The notes under the pieces were generated by a model, which worked only from the letters and a program-made list of their open reading frames with translations, was not told the DNA's origin and ran no database searches. Below, in pieces: positions 27,587 to 36,660 of a DNA stretch of 64,000 nucleotides; the stretch's first letter is position 1; every line of letters begins with the position of its first letter. Origin of the DNA: Hungatella hathewayi WAL-18680 (GTDB lineage Bacteria; Bacillota; Clostridia; Lachnospirales; Lachnospiraceae); NCBI RefSeq assembly GCF_000235505.1, contig NZ_JH379027.1, positions 917,408 through 981,407 of the forward strand. Direction: 5' to 3'. A program made the position numbers and the translations under genes.

Positions 27587-28672
27587 ATGAGTAGAGTGTA
27601 TAATTTCTCAGCAGGTCCGGCTGTTCTGCCGGAAGAGGTGCTGAAAGAAGCTGCGGATGAGATGCTGGATTACAGAGGCACCGGAATGTCGGTGATGGAG
27701 ATGTCACATCGCTCAAAAGCGTATGAAACCATTATTAACGAAGCAGAAGCGGACTTAAGAGACCTGATGGGAATTCCTGATAACTACAAGGTGCTTTTCC
27801 TTCAGGGCGGCGCGTCACAGCAGTTCGCCATGATTCCTATGAATCTGATGAAGAACAAGGTGGCCGACTACATTATCACCGGACAGTGGGCGAAGAAGGC
27901 CTACCAGGAAGCACAGCTTTACGGCAAGGCCAACGCCATTGCATCCAGCGCGGATAAGACCTTCAGCTACATACCGGACTGCTCTGACCTGCCCATATCC
28001 GAGGATGCGGACTATGTTTATATCTGTGAGAACAATACCATTTACGGCACCAAGTTCAAAGAGCTTCCCAACACCAAGGGGAAAACCCTGGTGGCGGACG
28101 TGTCCTCCTGCTTCCTGTCCGAGCCGGTGGATGTGACGAAATACGGCATTATCTATGGCGGTGTGCAGAAGAATATCGGACCGGCCGGCGTGGTGATTGT
28201 GATTATCCGTGAGGATTTGATTACGGAGGATGTGCTTCCGGGTACGCCTACCATGCTGCGCTACAAGACGCATGCGGACAACAAGTCGCTTTATAATACT
28301 CCGCCTGCCTACGGCATTTACATCTGCGGAAAGGTGTTCAAATGGCTGAAGAACCGGGGCGGTCTGGCGGCGATGAAGGAGTACAATGAGAAGAAGGCGG
28401 CGATTCTCTATGATTTCCTGGATTCCAGCGAGATGTTCAAGGGCACCGTGGAGAAGAAGGACCGCTCTCTCATGAATGTTCCGTTTGTGACAGGTGACGA
28501 GGAGTTGGACGCCCTGTTTGTGAAAGAGGCGAAGGCGGCCGGATTTGAGAATCTGAAGGGACACAGAACCGTTGGCGGAATGCGGGCCAGCATTTACAAC
28601 GCCATGCCAATCGAGGGCGTGGAGAAGCTGGTGGCATTTATGAAAGAGTTTGAGGAGGCGCACAAGGCATGA
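27587..28672 (+). CDS. serC: Phosphoserine aminotransferase
   Basis: PLP-dependent transaminase of serine synthesis (361 residues), making phosphoserine from 3-phosphohydroxypyruvate and glutamate. Typical opening YNFSAGPAVLPEEVL, FLQGGASQQFAMIPMNL, and the PLP Lys region YGGVQKNIGPAG. The C-terminal GHRTVGGMRASIYNAM is diagnostic. Its stop overlaps the serA start (ATGA), so translation is coupled. Confidence 0.96.
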   Translation: MSRVYNFSAGPAVLPEEVLKEAADEMLDYRGTGMSVMEMSHRSKAYETIINEAEADLRDLMGIPDNYKVLFLQGGASQQFAMIPMNLMKNKVADYIITGQWAKKAYQEAQLYGKANAIASSADKTFSYIPDCSDLPISEDADYVYICENNTIYGTKFKELPNTKGKTLVADVSSCFLSEPVDVTKYGIIYGGVQKNIGPAGVVIVIIREDLITEDVLPGTPTMLRYKTHADNKSLYNTPPAYGIYICGKVFKWLKNRGGLAAMKEYNEKKAAILYDFLDSSEMFKGTVEKKDRSLMNVPFVTGDEELDALFVKEAKAAGFENLKGHRTVGGMRASIYNAMPIEGVEKLVAFMKEFEEAHKA

Positions 28673-29832
28673 AAAAAATCTTTTGTTTAAACGCGATTTC
28701 GAAGTTTGGTACCGATATGCTGACGGAGGATTATCAGCTGGTTGACGAGATGAAGGATGCGGACGGCGTGCTGGTGAGAAGCGCCGCCATGCATGAGATG
28801 GAATTTCCGGAGAGCTTGAAGGCGATTGCCCGTGCCGGCGCCGGCGTGAACAATATACCGCTGGATGAGTGCGCCAAGAAGGGCATTGTGGTATTCAATA
28901 CGCCGGGCGCCAATGCCAACGGCGTGAAGGAGCTGGTGATTGCCGGCATGCTGCTGGCTTCCCGTGATGTGGTTGGAGGCATTGAGTGGTGCCAGAGCAT
29001 CAAGGAGGACCCGAACATTGCTAAGGCGGTGGAGAAGGGCAAGAAGGCCTTTGCAGGATGTGAGATTAAGGGAAAGAAGCTGGGCGTGATTGGTCTTGGC
29101 GCTATCGGCGCGGAGGTGGCCAACGCGGCGGCGTCTCTGGGGATGGAAGTTTACGGATATGACCCGTTTATCTCCGTCAACGGAGCCTGGGGACTTTCCA
29201 GAAATGTGAAGCATATCACTTCTGTGGATACCATTTATCAGGAGTGCGACTATATTACGGTTCATGTGCCGTTGCTTGACACGACCAGAGGCATGATTAA
29301 CAAGACCACGATTGACCAGATGAAGAAGGGCGTTGTGGTGCTGAATTTTGCCAGAGACCTTCTGGTAAATGATGACGATATGGCTGTGGCTCTCAATGAG
29401 GGCAAGGTACATAAATATGTAACGGATTTCCCAAATCCCAAGTCTGCCAATATGGCGGGGGCGATTGTGATTCCCCACCTGGGGGCATCTACGGAGGAGT
29501 CCGAGGATAACTGTGCCATGATGGCGGTACAGGAGATGATGGATTATCTGGAGAACGGCAATATCAAGAATTCCGTGAACTATCCAAACTGCAGTATGGG
29601 CGTGTGTCATGCGGCCAGCCGTGTGGCAGTGCTTCATATGAACGTGCCGAACATGATTGGACAGATTACGGGGACGGTGGCCTCCGGAAATGTAAACATT
29701 TCCGACATGACCAACAAGAGCCGTGACCAGTATGCCTACACCATGCTTGATTTGGAGAAGCCGGCCGGGGATGAGATTATCGGGAAGCTGAAAGCGATTG
29801 ACGGAGTGCTGGGAGTCCGGGTGATTCAGTAG
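28669..29832 (+). CDS. serA: D-3-phosphoglycerate dehydrogenase
   Basis: First enzyme of serine synthesis, 387 residues. The NAD-binding motif is GVIGLGAIGAEVANAA, and the catalytic Arg/Glu/His set falls in NFARDLLVN and PHLGASTEESEDN. A C-terminal ACT domain (from ~320, VLHMNVPNMIGQITG) probably binds serine as feedback inhibitor. There is no extra ASB domain, so this is the shorter form. Overlaps serC by 4 bp. Confidence 0.93.
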   Translation: MKKIFCLNAISKFGTDMLTEDYQLVDEMKDADGVLVRSAAMHEMEFPESLKAIARAGAGVNNIPLDECAKKGIVVFNTPGANANGVKELVIAGMLLASRDVVGGIEWCQSIKEDPNIAKAVEKGKKAFAGCEIKGKKLGVIGLGAIGAEVANAAASLGMEVYGYDPFISVNGAWGLSRNVKHITSVDTIYQECDYITVHVPLLDTTRGMINKTTIDQMKKGVVVLNFARDLLVNDDDMAVALNEGKVHKYVTDFPNPKSANMAGAIVIPHLGASTEESEDNCAMMAVQEMMDYLENGNIKNSVNYPNCSMGVCHAASRVAVLHMNVPNMIGQITGTVASGNVNISDMTNKSRDQYAYTMLDLEKPAGDEIIGKLKAIDGVLGVRVIQ

Positions 29833-29871
29833 TGAGAACTGGATATTGAGAGCGTAATAAGTGCAAGGGGG

Positions 29872-29902
29872 TGCCTAAGGCGTGATTATTCTGCCTTAGG
29901 CA
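29872..29902 (+). terminator. Hairpin between serA and the DUF1015 gene
   Basis: A perfect 10-bp inverted repeat TGCCTAAGGC / GCCTTAGGCA with an 11-nt loop, followed only by TTTCTG. It may be a partial terminator or mRNA-stability element. Confidence 0.55.
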
Positions 29903-29929
29903 TTTCTGAGTGGAAAGAGGAGAAATATT

Positions 29930-31168
29930 ATGGCAGTTGTGAGACCATTTCGCTGTGTGAGGCCGGACGTGAGTACGGCGTCGCTGGTGGCGGCTCTTCC
30001 CTATGATGTGTATAACAGGAAGGAAGCCTGCGAGGCGGTGGCGGGGAAGCCACTGTCGTTTTTAAATATTGACCGGGCGGAGACCCAGTTTCCGGAGGAT
30101 GTGGACACCTACGATGATAAGGTGTATGAGAAGGCGGCGGAGCTGCTGGAACTGCGGATTGCGGACGGGACGTTTGTGTCGGACGCCAAGGAGTGCTATT
30201 ATATCTATCAGCTGACGATGGACGGGAGAAGCCAGACCGGGATTGTGGCGTGCAGTTCCATTGACGACTATCAGAACGGAATTGTAAAGAAGCATGAGAA
30301 CACGAGAGAGGACAAGGAACTGGACCGGATTCGCCATGTGGATACCACCAACGCCCATACGGGCCCCATCTTCCTGGCTTACCGGGGAAATGAGGCGCTG
30401 GCCCGGCTGGTGGAGTATGTGACGGCGGGGACGCCTCTCTATGATTTTGTGGCGGATGATGGCGTGGGACACCGGGTATGGAGAGTCGGCGACGACGAGA
30501 CGATCAGGCAGATGGAAGCGGCGTTTTTGGAGATTCCGGCTACCTATATCGCGGACGGCCATCACCGGGCGGCTTCTGCGGTGAAGGTGGGCTTGAGACG
30601 GAGAGCGGAGAATCCGGATTATACGGGGGATGAGGAGTTTAATTATTTCCTGTCCGTGCTGTTCCCGGATGACCAGCTGATGATTATGCCCTACAACCGG
30701 GTGGTGACGGATTTGAACGGGCTGGGGGAAGAGGAATTCCTGGCGGCCGTGGAAGAAATCTTTGAGGTGGAATTTGTGGGAGACCGGGCGGTGGCCCCGG
30801 ACAGGAAGGGGACCTTCGGAATGTATCTGGGCGGCGGCTGGTACCGGCTGACCGCAAAACCGGAGAGGATGAGCGATGACCCGGTGGACGGGCTGGATGT
30901 GTCGGTCCTCCAGAATGATCTGCTGTCCCCAGTGCTGGGGATTGGAGACCCGAGGACGGATAAGAGGATTGATTTTATCGGAGGAATCCGGGGACTGAAA
31001 GAGCTGGAGCGGAGAGTGGCCGCCGATATGATGGTGGCGTTTTCCATGTACCCGACCTCCATTGAGGAATTGTTCCGGGTGGCGGACGCGGGAAGGCTGA
31101 TGCCCCCGAAGTCTACTTGGTTTGAGCCGAAATTAAGAAGTGGACTTTTTATACACAAATTAAGTTAA
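29930..31168 (+). CDS. DUF1015-family protein
   Basis: Conserved protein of unknown function, 412 residues. Recognisable segments are VRPFRCVRPD at the start, VAALPYDVYN, HENTREDKELDR, YIADGHHRAASA near residue 205 and FSMYPTSIEELFRVAD near the end. The HHR core looks catalytic or metal-binding, but no activity is known to me. In many Clostridia and other phyla this family is encoded beside serA/serC, as here, hinting at a role in serine or phosphoserine metabolism (inference). GAAAGAGGAG precedes the ATG. Confidence 0.85.
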   Translation: MAVVRPFRCVRPDVSTASLVAALPYDVYNRKEACEAVAGKPLSFLNIDRAETQFPEDVDTYDDKVYEKAAELLELRIADGTFVSDAKECYYIYQLTMDGRSQTGIVACSSIDDYQNGIVKKHENTREDKELDRIRHVDTTNAHTGPIFLAYRGNEALARLVEYVTAGTPLYDFVADDGVGHRVWRVGDDETIRQMEAAFLEIPATYIADGHHRAASAVKVGLRRRAENPDYTGDEEFNYFLSVLFPDDQLMIMPYNRVVTDLNGLGEEEFLAAVEEIFEVEFVGDRAVAPDRKGTFGMYLGGGWYRLTAKPERMSDDPVDGLDVSVLQNDLLSPVLGIGDPRTDKRIDFIGGIRGLKELERRVAADMMVAFSMYPTSIEELFRVADAGRLMPPKSTWFEPKLRSGLFIHKLS

Positions 31169-31175
31169 AACAAGA

Positions 31176-31229
31176 AAAAGTGCGGAATTCCCGCTGCCGG
31201 ATGGCGGCATGGAGTTCCGCACTTTTTTC
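31176..31229 (+). terminator. Strong intrinsic terminator after DUF1015
   Basis: AAAAGTGCGGAA pairs with TTCCGCACTTTT, continued by inner CCGCTGCC/GGCGGC pairing around GGAT, with a TTTTTT tract. The A-rich 5' side would let it work in both directions. Confidence 0.9.
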
Positions 31230-31303
31230 TGCCTAAATTGTGCGCAACAAAGGTTGATCCTGCCCAATTTTACCTGAAAGCTGCCTGATTAATCTGACAA
31301 ATA

Positions 31304-31332
31304 TTGACAATTTGCCCGATTTGTACAATAAT
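31304..31332 (+). promoter_or_regulatory. Promoter of the GntR/LacI regulator operon
   Basis: TTGACA at 31304-31309 and AATAAT at 31327-31332 with 17 bp between. A small palindrome TTGTACAA (31321-31328) overlaps the -10 region and could be an autoregulatory operator. Confidence 0.65.
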
Positions 31333-31383
31333 GACCCTATCAATCCACGAAAGCTGACCGGTCGGCTGGAGAGAGGAGGAAGT

Positions 31384-32514
31384 ATTATCAGATATCTGGA
31401 AATCAAGCAAATGCTGAAAGAGAAGATAGAAACCCTGCCGCCTGACGCGAAGCTGGACGGCCGTCCGAATCTGTGCAGGGAACTGGATACCACCAGAACC
31501 ACCCTGGATAAGGCCATGGCGGAGCTGGTCTATGAGGGGCTTTTGTACTCCGTCAAGGGCAGCGGAACCTACGTGGCCGGCGTCAGAAACGGCGTGGAGG
31601 TGGCGGTGAAGGAGAAGCTGGAAAACTGGGGCATCATCGTCCCCAACGTGATGGACAGAATCTATTACAGTCTGGTCCGCGGCGTTGAAAACGAGGCCCA
31701 GAAGGACGATGTGAATATCATCCTCTGCAATTCCGACGGCAAGGCTGGGAAGCAGGAGCAGTACATTAAGCGTCTGATTGCATCCGGGGTGACCGGTTTC
31801 ATCATCGTGCCGGTGATTGCCAGGGGAATTCAGGAGAATTATGAGCTGTACAGCCAGCTGCTGGAAGCGAAGATTCCGTTTGTGTTCTGCAACCGGAGCG
31901 TGGAGGGAATCTCCGCACCGGTGGTCACATCCAACGACTACTATGGCGCCTACATTGCCACCAGGCATCTGATTGCCAGGGGCTACCGCCACATCGCCTT
32001 TGTGGCCAGGGAAAAATATAAGACAAGCATTGACCGCTGCCAGGGCTATCTATCGGCCCTTATCGAGAACGGGCTGGAGGTGGAGCGGAAACTGATCTCC
32101 ATCGAGGAGAAGGAAAAAGGGGAGCTTTACGGATACAACACGATGAAGCGCCTGCTGGTGGAACAGCCACAGCTGGATGCCGTCTTCTGTTTTAACGACA
32201 GGATTGCCCAGGGCGTGTGCCAGGCCATAAAGGAGGCGGGCAGGCAGGTCTCCGACGACATCGGCATTATCGGCTATGACGACACGGAGCTCTGCATGGA
32301 AATGGAGCCGAAGCTGTCAACCGTCTCCTACAAGAGCATTGAGATTGGGGAGAAGGCGGCCCGGATTCTCAGGAAAATGATCAATCAGGAGCCGTTGTCC
32401 GACTTTGAGTTTTATCTGTTCCAGCCCAATATTGTGGAGAGGGACAGCTGTCTGGGAAAGAAGAGGGAGTCAACGGAAATAAGCAGGAAAGATGAGATAG
32501 GGAATGAAGAATAA
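31384..32514 (+). CDS. GntR-type HTH regulator with LacI-type sensor domain
   Basis: Hybrid repressor like AraR: an N-terminal GntR winged helix (YLEIKQMLKEKIE to KGSGTYVAG, ~70 residues) joined to a LacI-type ligand domain (WGIIVPNVMDRIYYSLVRGVE, FCNRSVEG, IIGYDDTEL). The start is odd: a perfect AGGAGG at 31374-31379 is followed by ATT 31384 and ATC 31387, with no ATG, GTG or TTG at a suitable distance. The next in-frame ATG (31411) would cut the first helix, and the upstream TTGs (31312, 31321) lie inside the promoter. I place the start at ATT 31384 with low certainty. It probably controls the operon that follows, whose first gene overlaps its 3' end by 11 bp. Confidence 0.78.
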   Translation: MIRYLEIKQMLKEKIETLPPDAKLDGRPNLCRELDTTRTTLDKAMAELVYEGLLYSVKGSGTYVAGVRNGVEVAVKEKLENWGIIVPNVMDRIYYSLVRGVENEAQKDDVNIILCNSDGKAGKQEQYIKRLIASGVTGFIIVPVIARGIQENYELYSQLLEAKIPFVFCNRSVEGISAPVVTSNDYYGAYIATRHLIARGYRHIAFVAREKYKTSIDRCQGYLSALIENGLEVERKLISIEEKEKGELYGYNTMKRLLVEQPQLDAVFCFNDRIAQGVCQAIKEAGRQVSDDIGIIGYDDTELCMEMEPKLSTVSYKSIEIGEKAARILRKMINQEPLSDFEFYLFQPNIVERDSCLGKKRESTEISRKDEIGNEE

Positions 32515-33403
32515 AGAGAGATACAGAGGAATTATTCCTCCCATCGTCACACCCTTAAAGGAGGACGAAACTCTTGATGAGCAGGCTCTTCGACGGTTAA
32601 TCCGCCACTGCATCGACGGGGGAGTGACTGGCGTCTTCGTCAATGGAACTTCGGGCGAGGCCATGAGGGTGACGGAGGACGTATGGGAAGCGGCGGCCAG
32701 GGTGGCGCTGGAGGAAGGAAAGGGGAAAATCGACGTGTTCTGCGGAGCCATTGATTCCTCCACCGCAAGGGCCATCGAGAAGGTGAAAAAGATTGAGGCC
32801 ATGGGGGGAACCCTGGCGGTCTGTACGCCGGCATTTTACATCAAGAACTTTGGGCAGGAGGAGATTGTAGAGCACTATGAGAGAATCTGCAATGCCAGTG
32901 GGATTGATATCGCGGTGTACAACATTCCGGATACCACCCATGTCAACATTCTGCCGGCCACCATCGCACGGCTGGCAGAGCTGGATAAAATTGTGATGTA
33001 CAAGGACAGCTGCGCGGACTGGCAGCAGCTTCAGGAAACGCTGATGCTGCTGGAGGAGAGAGATATCAGTGTGTTGAACGGGGCGGAGGAGCTGTGCTTT
33101 GTCAGCATGCTGTGCGGGGCCCAGGGTTGTATCCCGGGGCTGGCCAATTTCTTCCCGGAGCTGTTTGTGGAGCTTGGACGGCTGTGCCAGGAGCAGAAGG
33201 TGCGTCAGGGGATGGAGCTTCAGAAGAGGATTAACGGAGTTCGAAAATGCCTGGCCCAGGGCCCGTCCTGGATGGCGGTGATGAAATATCTGCTGGAGGT
33301 CTGCGGGATTGGGGAGGCCTATGTGTCGGCCCCTCTGGCTGGAATGACGAAGGAGCAGAAGGAGACGGTGATGGCCACGCTGAAAGGTCAGGGCGTGGTG
33401 TGA
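32504..33403 (+). CDS. DapA/NanA-family aldolase or lyase
   Basis: Class I aldolase of the dihydrodipicolinate synthase / N-acetylneuraminate lyase superfamily, 299 residues. The pyruvate-binding motif is NGTSGE, the catalytic Tyr is in VYNIP and the Schiff-base Lys in MYKDS. The residues after VYNIP (DTTHVNI) differ from both standard DapA and NanA patterns, so the substrate is uncertain. The neighbouring sialidase-like protein and importer point to a sialic-acid-like or other keto-acid sugar (inference). No nanE or nanK homologue is seen nearby. Confidence 0.83.
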   Translation: MKNKERYRGIIPPIVTPLKEDETLDEQALRRLIRHCIDGGVTGVFVNGTSGEAMRVTEDVWEAAARVALEEGKGKIDVFCGAIDSSTARAIEKVKKIEAMGGTLAVCTPAFYIKNFGQEEIVEHYERICNASGIDIAVYNIPDTTHVNILPATIARLAELDKIVMYKDSCADWQQLQETLMLLEERDISVLNGAEELCFVSMLCGAQGCIPGLANFFPELFVELGRLCQEQKVRQGMELQKRINGVRKCLAQGPSWMAVMKYLLEVCGIGEAYVSAPLAGMTKEQKETVMATLKGQGVV

Positions 33404-33480
33404 GATAAAACCGGAAAAGCGTCATGGAAGTGTATCTGAGATGGCTTTGACGGAGAGGACAGACAGGAGGGCATTGCATC

Positions 33481-34575
33481 GTGGAACTGATTCACGTGGA
33501 GACAACCCCGGAGGCCGCATTTACCGTGGAGAGTTTTGGTATCGGGCCTTATATGGAATACCGGATACCGGGCATTATCGTGACGGAAAAGGGGACGATT
33601 ATCTGCTGTTACGAGGGGCGGATGGATACCCACAATGACTGGGCGCAGATAGATATCGTGGTGTGTCGGAGCAGTGATGGCGGGGAGCATTTTGCGAGGC
33701 AGGTGATCGCTTCTACCGACGAAGCGGCGGACGATTCCGGAAAACGGGAGCCGGTGACATGGAACAATCCGGTGCTTATCCGGGACGGGGAGCTGGTTCA
33801 CCTGGTGTTTCACCGGAATTATGAGACGGTTTACCACTGTGTCAGCCGTGACGACGGAATGACATTTTCGGAGCCGGTGGAGATCACGGCGGCGTTTCGG
33901 GAATTTCCATGGGAGTGGAATGTGTGCGCATCTGGCCCTGGCCATGGACTGGTGATGAAGCGGGGGCGGCTGGTGATTCCCATCTGGCTGGCCTGTGGGA
34001 AAGCACTGGATGAAATGGGCAGGAAGAAGGCCCACCAGCCGTCGACAGCCGGAGTTATTTACAGCGATGACAGGGGAGAGACCTGGCATGCCGGGTCGCT
34101 GGTGGACGGAATCGTCAGCGCCAATGAGACGGCGGCGGTGGAGAGAAGCGACGGGACTGTCCTGTTTAATTTCCGCAATAAGGAACCGGACGGGTGCCGG
34201 GCATTTGGAATCTCCCGGGACGGCGTCGGAGAATTTGAGAGGATTTGGAGGGAGCCGGGACTTCCCGACCCGGAGTGTTTTGGCAGCATGGCGCGGCTGG
34301 ATGAGGGGAGAATCGGGTTTGTCAACTGTGCCAACAGGGAGAGGAACCATCCGCTTGGAGAGCGGCTCTTCCTGACCGTTTCCGTCAGCGGGGACGACGG
34401 GGAGAGTTGGAAGCCGTCCGTGCTGGTGGATACTTACGGCGGCTACGCGGATATGGCGGTGGATGGAGACCGGCTGTATGTGTTTTATGAGCAGTCGACG
34501 TGGAATGAGAAACTTAAGAGAGTCAACCACCTGATGTTAAAACGGTTCAGGCTGGAAAGGCGGGAGGATTTATGA
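33481..34575 (+). CDS. Sialidase-like BNR/Asp-box protein, cytoplasmic
   Basis: Six-bladed propeller protein of the sialidase superfamily, 364 residues. The YRIPG motif supplies the FRIP-type Arg, EGRMDTHNDWAQIDI matches the acid/base loop, and four Asp-boxes are visible (SSDGGEHF, SRDDGMTF, SDDRGETW, SGDDGESW). There is no signal peptide or membrane segment, unusual for a sialidase, so it would act on imported glycoconjugates. It could be an exo-alpha-sialidase or a related family with another substrate. The GTG start at 33481 has GGAGGG nine bases upstream. Confidence 0.75.
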   Translation: MELIHVETTPEAAFTVESFGIGPYMEYRIPGIIVTEKGTIICCYEGRMDTHNDWAQIDIVVCRSSDGGEHFARQVIASTDEAADDSGKREPVTWNNPVLIRDGELVHLVFHRNYETVYHCVSRDDGMTFSEPVEITAAFREFPWEWNVCASGPGHGLVMKRGRLVIPIWLACGKALDEMGRKKAHQPSTAGVIYSDDRGETWHAGSLVDGIVSANETAAVERSDGTVLFNFRNKEPDGCRAFGISRDGVGEFERIWREPGLPDPECFGSMARLDEGRIGFVNCANRERNHPLGERLFLTVSVSGDDGESWKPSVLVDTYGGYADMAVDGDRLYVFYEQSTWNEKLKRVNHLMLKRFRLERREDL

Positions 34576-35189
34576 ATAGCAAGGTCAACGGACTGTTTAA
34601 TCCGGAGAACCGGTTCTGGATGTTTATGGAGAAACTGATGAACCTCTGTGTCATCATTCTCCTCTGGCTGGTGTGCTCGCTCCCGGTTATCACCGTGGGG
34701 GCGGCGACGACGGCATTGTTCAGTTATACGCTAAAGCTGACCCACGATGAGGAAGGGTATGTGGTGCGGACGTTTCTGCGGGGATTTCGGAGAAACTTTG
34801 TCAGGTCCACGGTTCTGTGGCTGGGAGCGCTGGCGGTGGGCGGGATTCTTGTCCTGGATTTGTATTACTGCCAGTTTTTAACGGTTCCGGTTATGGTGCG
34901 GATGGGACTTCGAATCGCGATTGGCAGTCTGATGATTTTAGAGCTGCTGACAGTGATTTACCTGTTTCCGTTGACGGCGTATTTTAAAATCGGTTTGAGG
35001 CAGACCGTTGTCCATTCGTTTATTATGGCGGTGGGGAATCTGGGGGTATCGGTGATGATTCTCCTGATCTGCGCCGTGGGGGCGGCGCTTGGCTGGTTTT
35101 ACTCCTCGTTTTTCCTGGTATGGATTTCGCTGGCAGTCTATCTGGTGTCATTCTGCCTGCGGTTTGTATTGGAACGGTATTTACAATGA
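34572..35189 (+). CDS. DUF624 (YesL-like) membrane protein
   Basis: Membrane protein of 205 residues with about five helices; the opening FNPENRFWMFMEKLMNL and LVCSLPVITVGAATTALF are typical of the DUF624/YesL family. Such genes accompany CUT1 sugar transporters in Firmicutes; the role is unknown, possibly transporter assembly. Overlaps the sialidase-like gene by 4 bp (ATGA). Confidence 0.85.
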   Translation: MNSKVNGLFNPENRFWMFMEKLMNLCVIILLWLVCSLPVITVGAATTALFSYTLKLTHDEEGYVVRTFLRGFRRNFVRSTVLWLGALAVGGILVLDLYYCQFLTVPVMVRMGLRIAIGSLMILELLTVIYLFPLTAYFKIGLRQTVVHSFIMAVGNLGVSVMILLICAVGAALGWFYSSFFLVWISLAVYLVSFCLRFVLERYLQ

Positions 35190-35223
35190 TAAACATTTAA
35201 CGAATAGAAGGGAGAAGTTATTG

Positions 35224-36615
35224 ATGAAAAAAACAATCGTGTTAGTATTGGCGGCGGCCCTTGTGGCGCAGACAGTGACGGGATGCAGCGGCGGAGGTTC
35301 CACCGGAAAGGCGGGAGGCGCCGGGACATCGGCAGCGGAGACCACCACGGCGGCTGCGGCTGCGTCGACAGCGGCCGGTGAGACGACAAAGGCGGAGGAT
35401 ATGGCCTCCAAATATGAGGTGACGGAGCCGATTACCATCGAGTGGTGGCACACGCTGGAGGAGCAGTATTCGGATACGGTGAATGAGATTGTGGATGGGT
35501 TTAACAAATCCCAGGATATGATAACCGTGGTGCCGCAGTATGCGGGAAACGCGACCAAGATTAACGAGGATTTGGTGGCGGCTAACGCGGCAGGAACCGG
35601 ACTTCCGGCCATCACCGTAGCCAACACGTCCTATGTGACGGATTACGGCGCGGGCGGACTGATGGAGGATTTGACTCCTTATATCGAGGCCACGGGATAT
35701 GACACGACGGACTTTGGAGATGGTATGATTGAGGCTTCCAAGTATGACGGAAAGCTGGTTTCCCTGCCATTTTTAATCTCCACACAGATTATGTTCTACA
35801 ACAAGGATATGGCGAAGGAGATGAACATCACCATTCCGGAGAAATGGGAGGACATGGACGCATTTTTAGAGAAGGCCACGAAGAAAAATGCGGACGGCAC
35901 GACTGACGTATACGGAACCGTGATTGCAGGCTGGGACCAGTGGTATTTTGAGACATTCTACCTGAATCAGGGCGTGAAGATCATCAACGATGACCAGCTC
36001 ACCACGGACCTCGGAGACGAGAAAGCGGTGGCTATCGCGGAGAAGATTAAGGAGTGGACGGACAACCAGTATATCGGCTGGGCGGCAGGCACGGACGCGG
36101 CCTCCAATATGAGACAGCAGTTTATCGGCGGGAAAACATTTTCCATCGTCCATACAAGCTCTGTGTATAATACTTATGTAAACCAGTGCGACTTTGAGGT
36201 GGGCATGGCATGGCTGCCGGGCGGCGAGACGAAGAACCAGGAAATCGGTGGCGTTGTGGTGATGATTCCCTCGAAGAATGACCAGGCGACCAAGAACGCG
36301 GCATGGCAGTTTATGCAGTACCTGTGCAGCAAGGACGTGAACATGCAGTGGGCGACGGGAACCGGCTATATGCCTACCAGAAAATCAGTGCTGAACACGG
36401 ATGAGGGCAAGGCGTTCCTGGAAATGAAGCCGGCATTCCAGGCAATCTTTGACAACCTGGATTTGATTAAGCCGAGAATTGTACATAAGAACTGGAACCA
36501 GCTGGCCACTATCTGGAAAAACTCCATGGCGGAAGTCATCGGGGAAGGCGGAGATGTGAAGAAGGCCATGGAACAGATGGCGGAAGAAATCAATGAAGTG
36601 TTGGGCGATTCGTAA
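35224..36615 (+). CDS. Extracellular solute-binding lipoprotein, second CUT1 importer
   Basis: Sugar-capturing lipoprotein, 463 residues. Signal peptide MKKTIVLVLAAALVAQ with lipobox TGC (VTGCSGG), then a Gly/Ala/Thr-rich flexible linker to about residue 60 and a family 1 solute-binding domain (ITIEWWHTLEEQY, TSSVYNTYVNQ, GGVVVMIPSKN). ATG 35224 follows AGGGAGAAG. It is downstream of the aldolase and sialidase-like genes and upstream of two permeases. Confidence 0.9.
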   Translation: MKKTIVLVLAAALVAQTVTGCSGGGSTGKAGGAGTSAAETTTAAAAASTAAGETTKAEDMASKYEVTEPITIEWWHTLEEQYSDTVNEIVDGFNKSQDMITVVPQYAGNATKINEDLVAANAAGTGLPAITVANTSYVTDYGAGGLMEDLTPYIEATGYDTTDFGDGMIEASKYDGKLVSLPFLISTQIMFYNKDMAKEMNITIPEKWEDMDAFLEKATKKNADGTTDVYGTVIAGWDQWYFETFYLNQGVKIINDDQLTTDLGDEKAVAIAEKIKEWTDNQYIGWAAGTDAASNMRQQFIGGKTFSIVHTSSVYNTYVNQCDFEVGMAWLPGGETKNQEIGGVVVMIPSKNDQATKNAAWQFMQYLCSKDVNMQWATGTGYMPTRKSVLNTDEGKAFLEMKPAFQAIFDNLDLIKPRIVHKNWNQLATIWKNSMAEVIGEGGDVKKAMEQMAEEINEVLGDS

Positions 36616-36618
36616 AAC

Positions 36619-36643
36619 ACGGGCTTCTCTCGGAGAAGCCTGT
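36619..36643 (+). terminator. Intra-operon hairpin after the binding-protein gene
   Basis: ACGGGCTTCTC (36619-36629) pairs with GAGAAGCCTGT (36633-36643) as an 11-bp stem with a 3-nt loop and no T-run. Such hairpins commonly protect the upstream message, giving more binding protein than permease. Confidence 0.65.
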
Positions 36644-36660
36644 GAGGCAGGGGGTATTCT

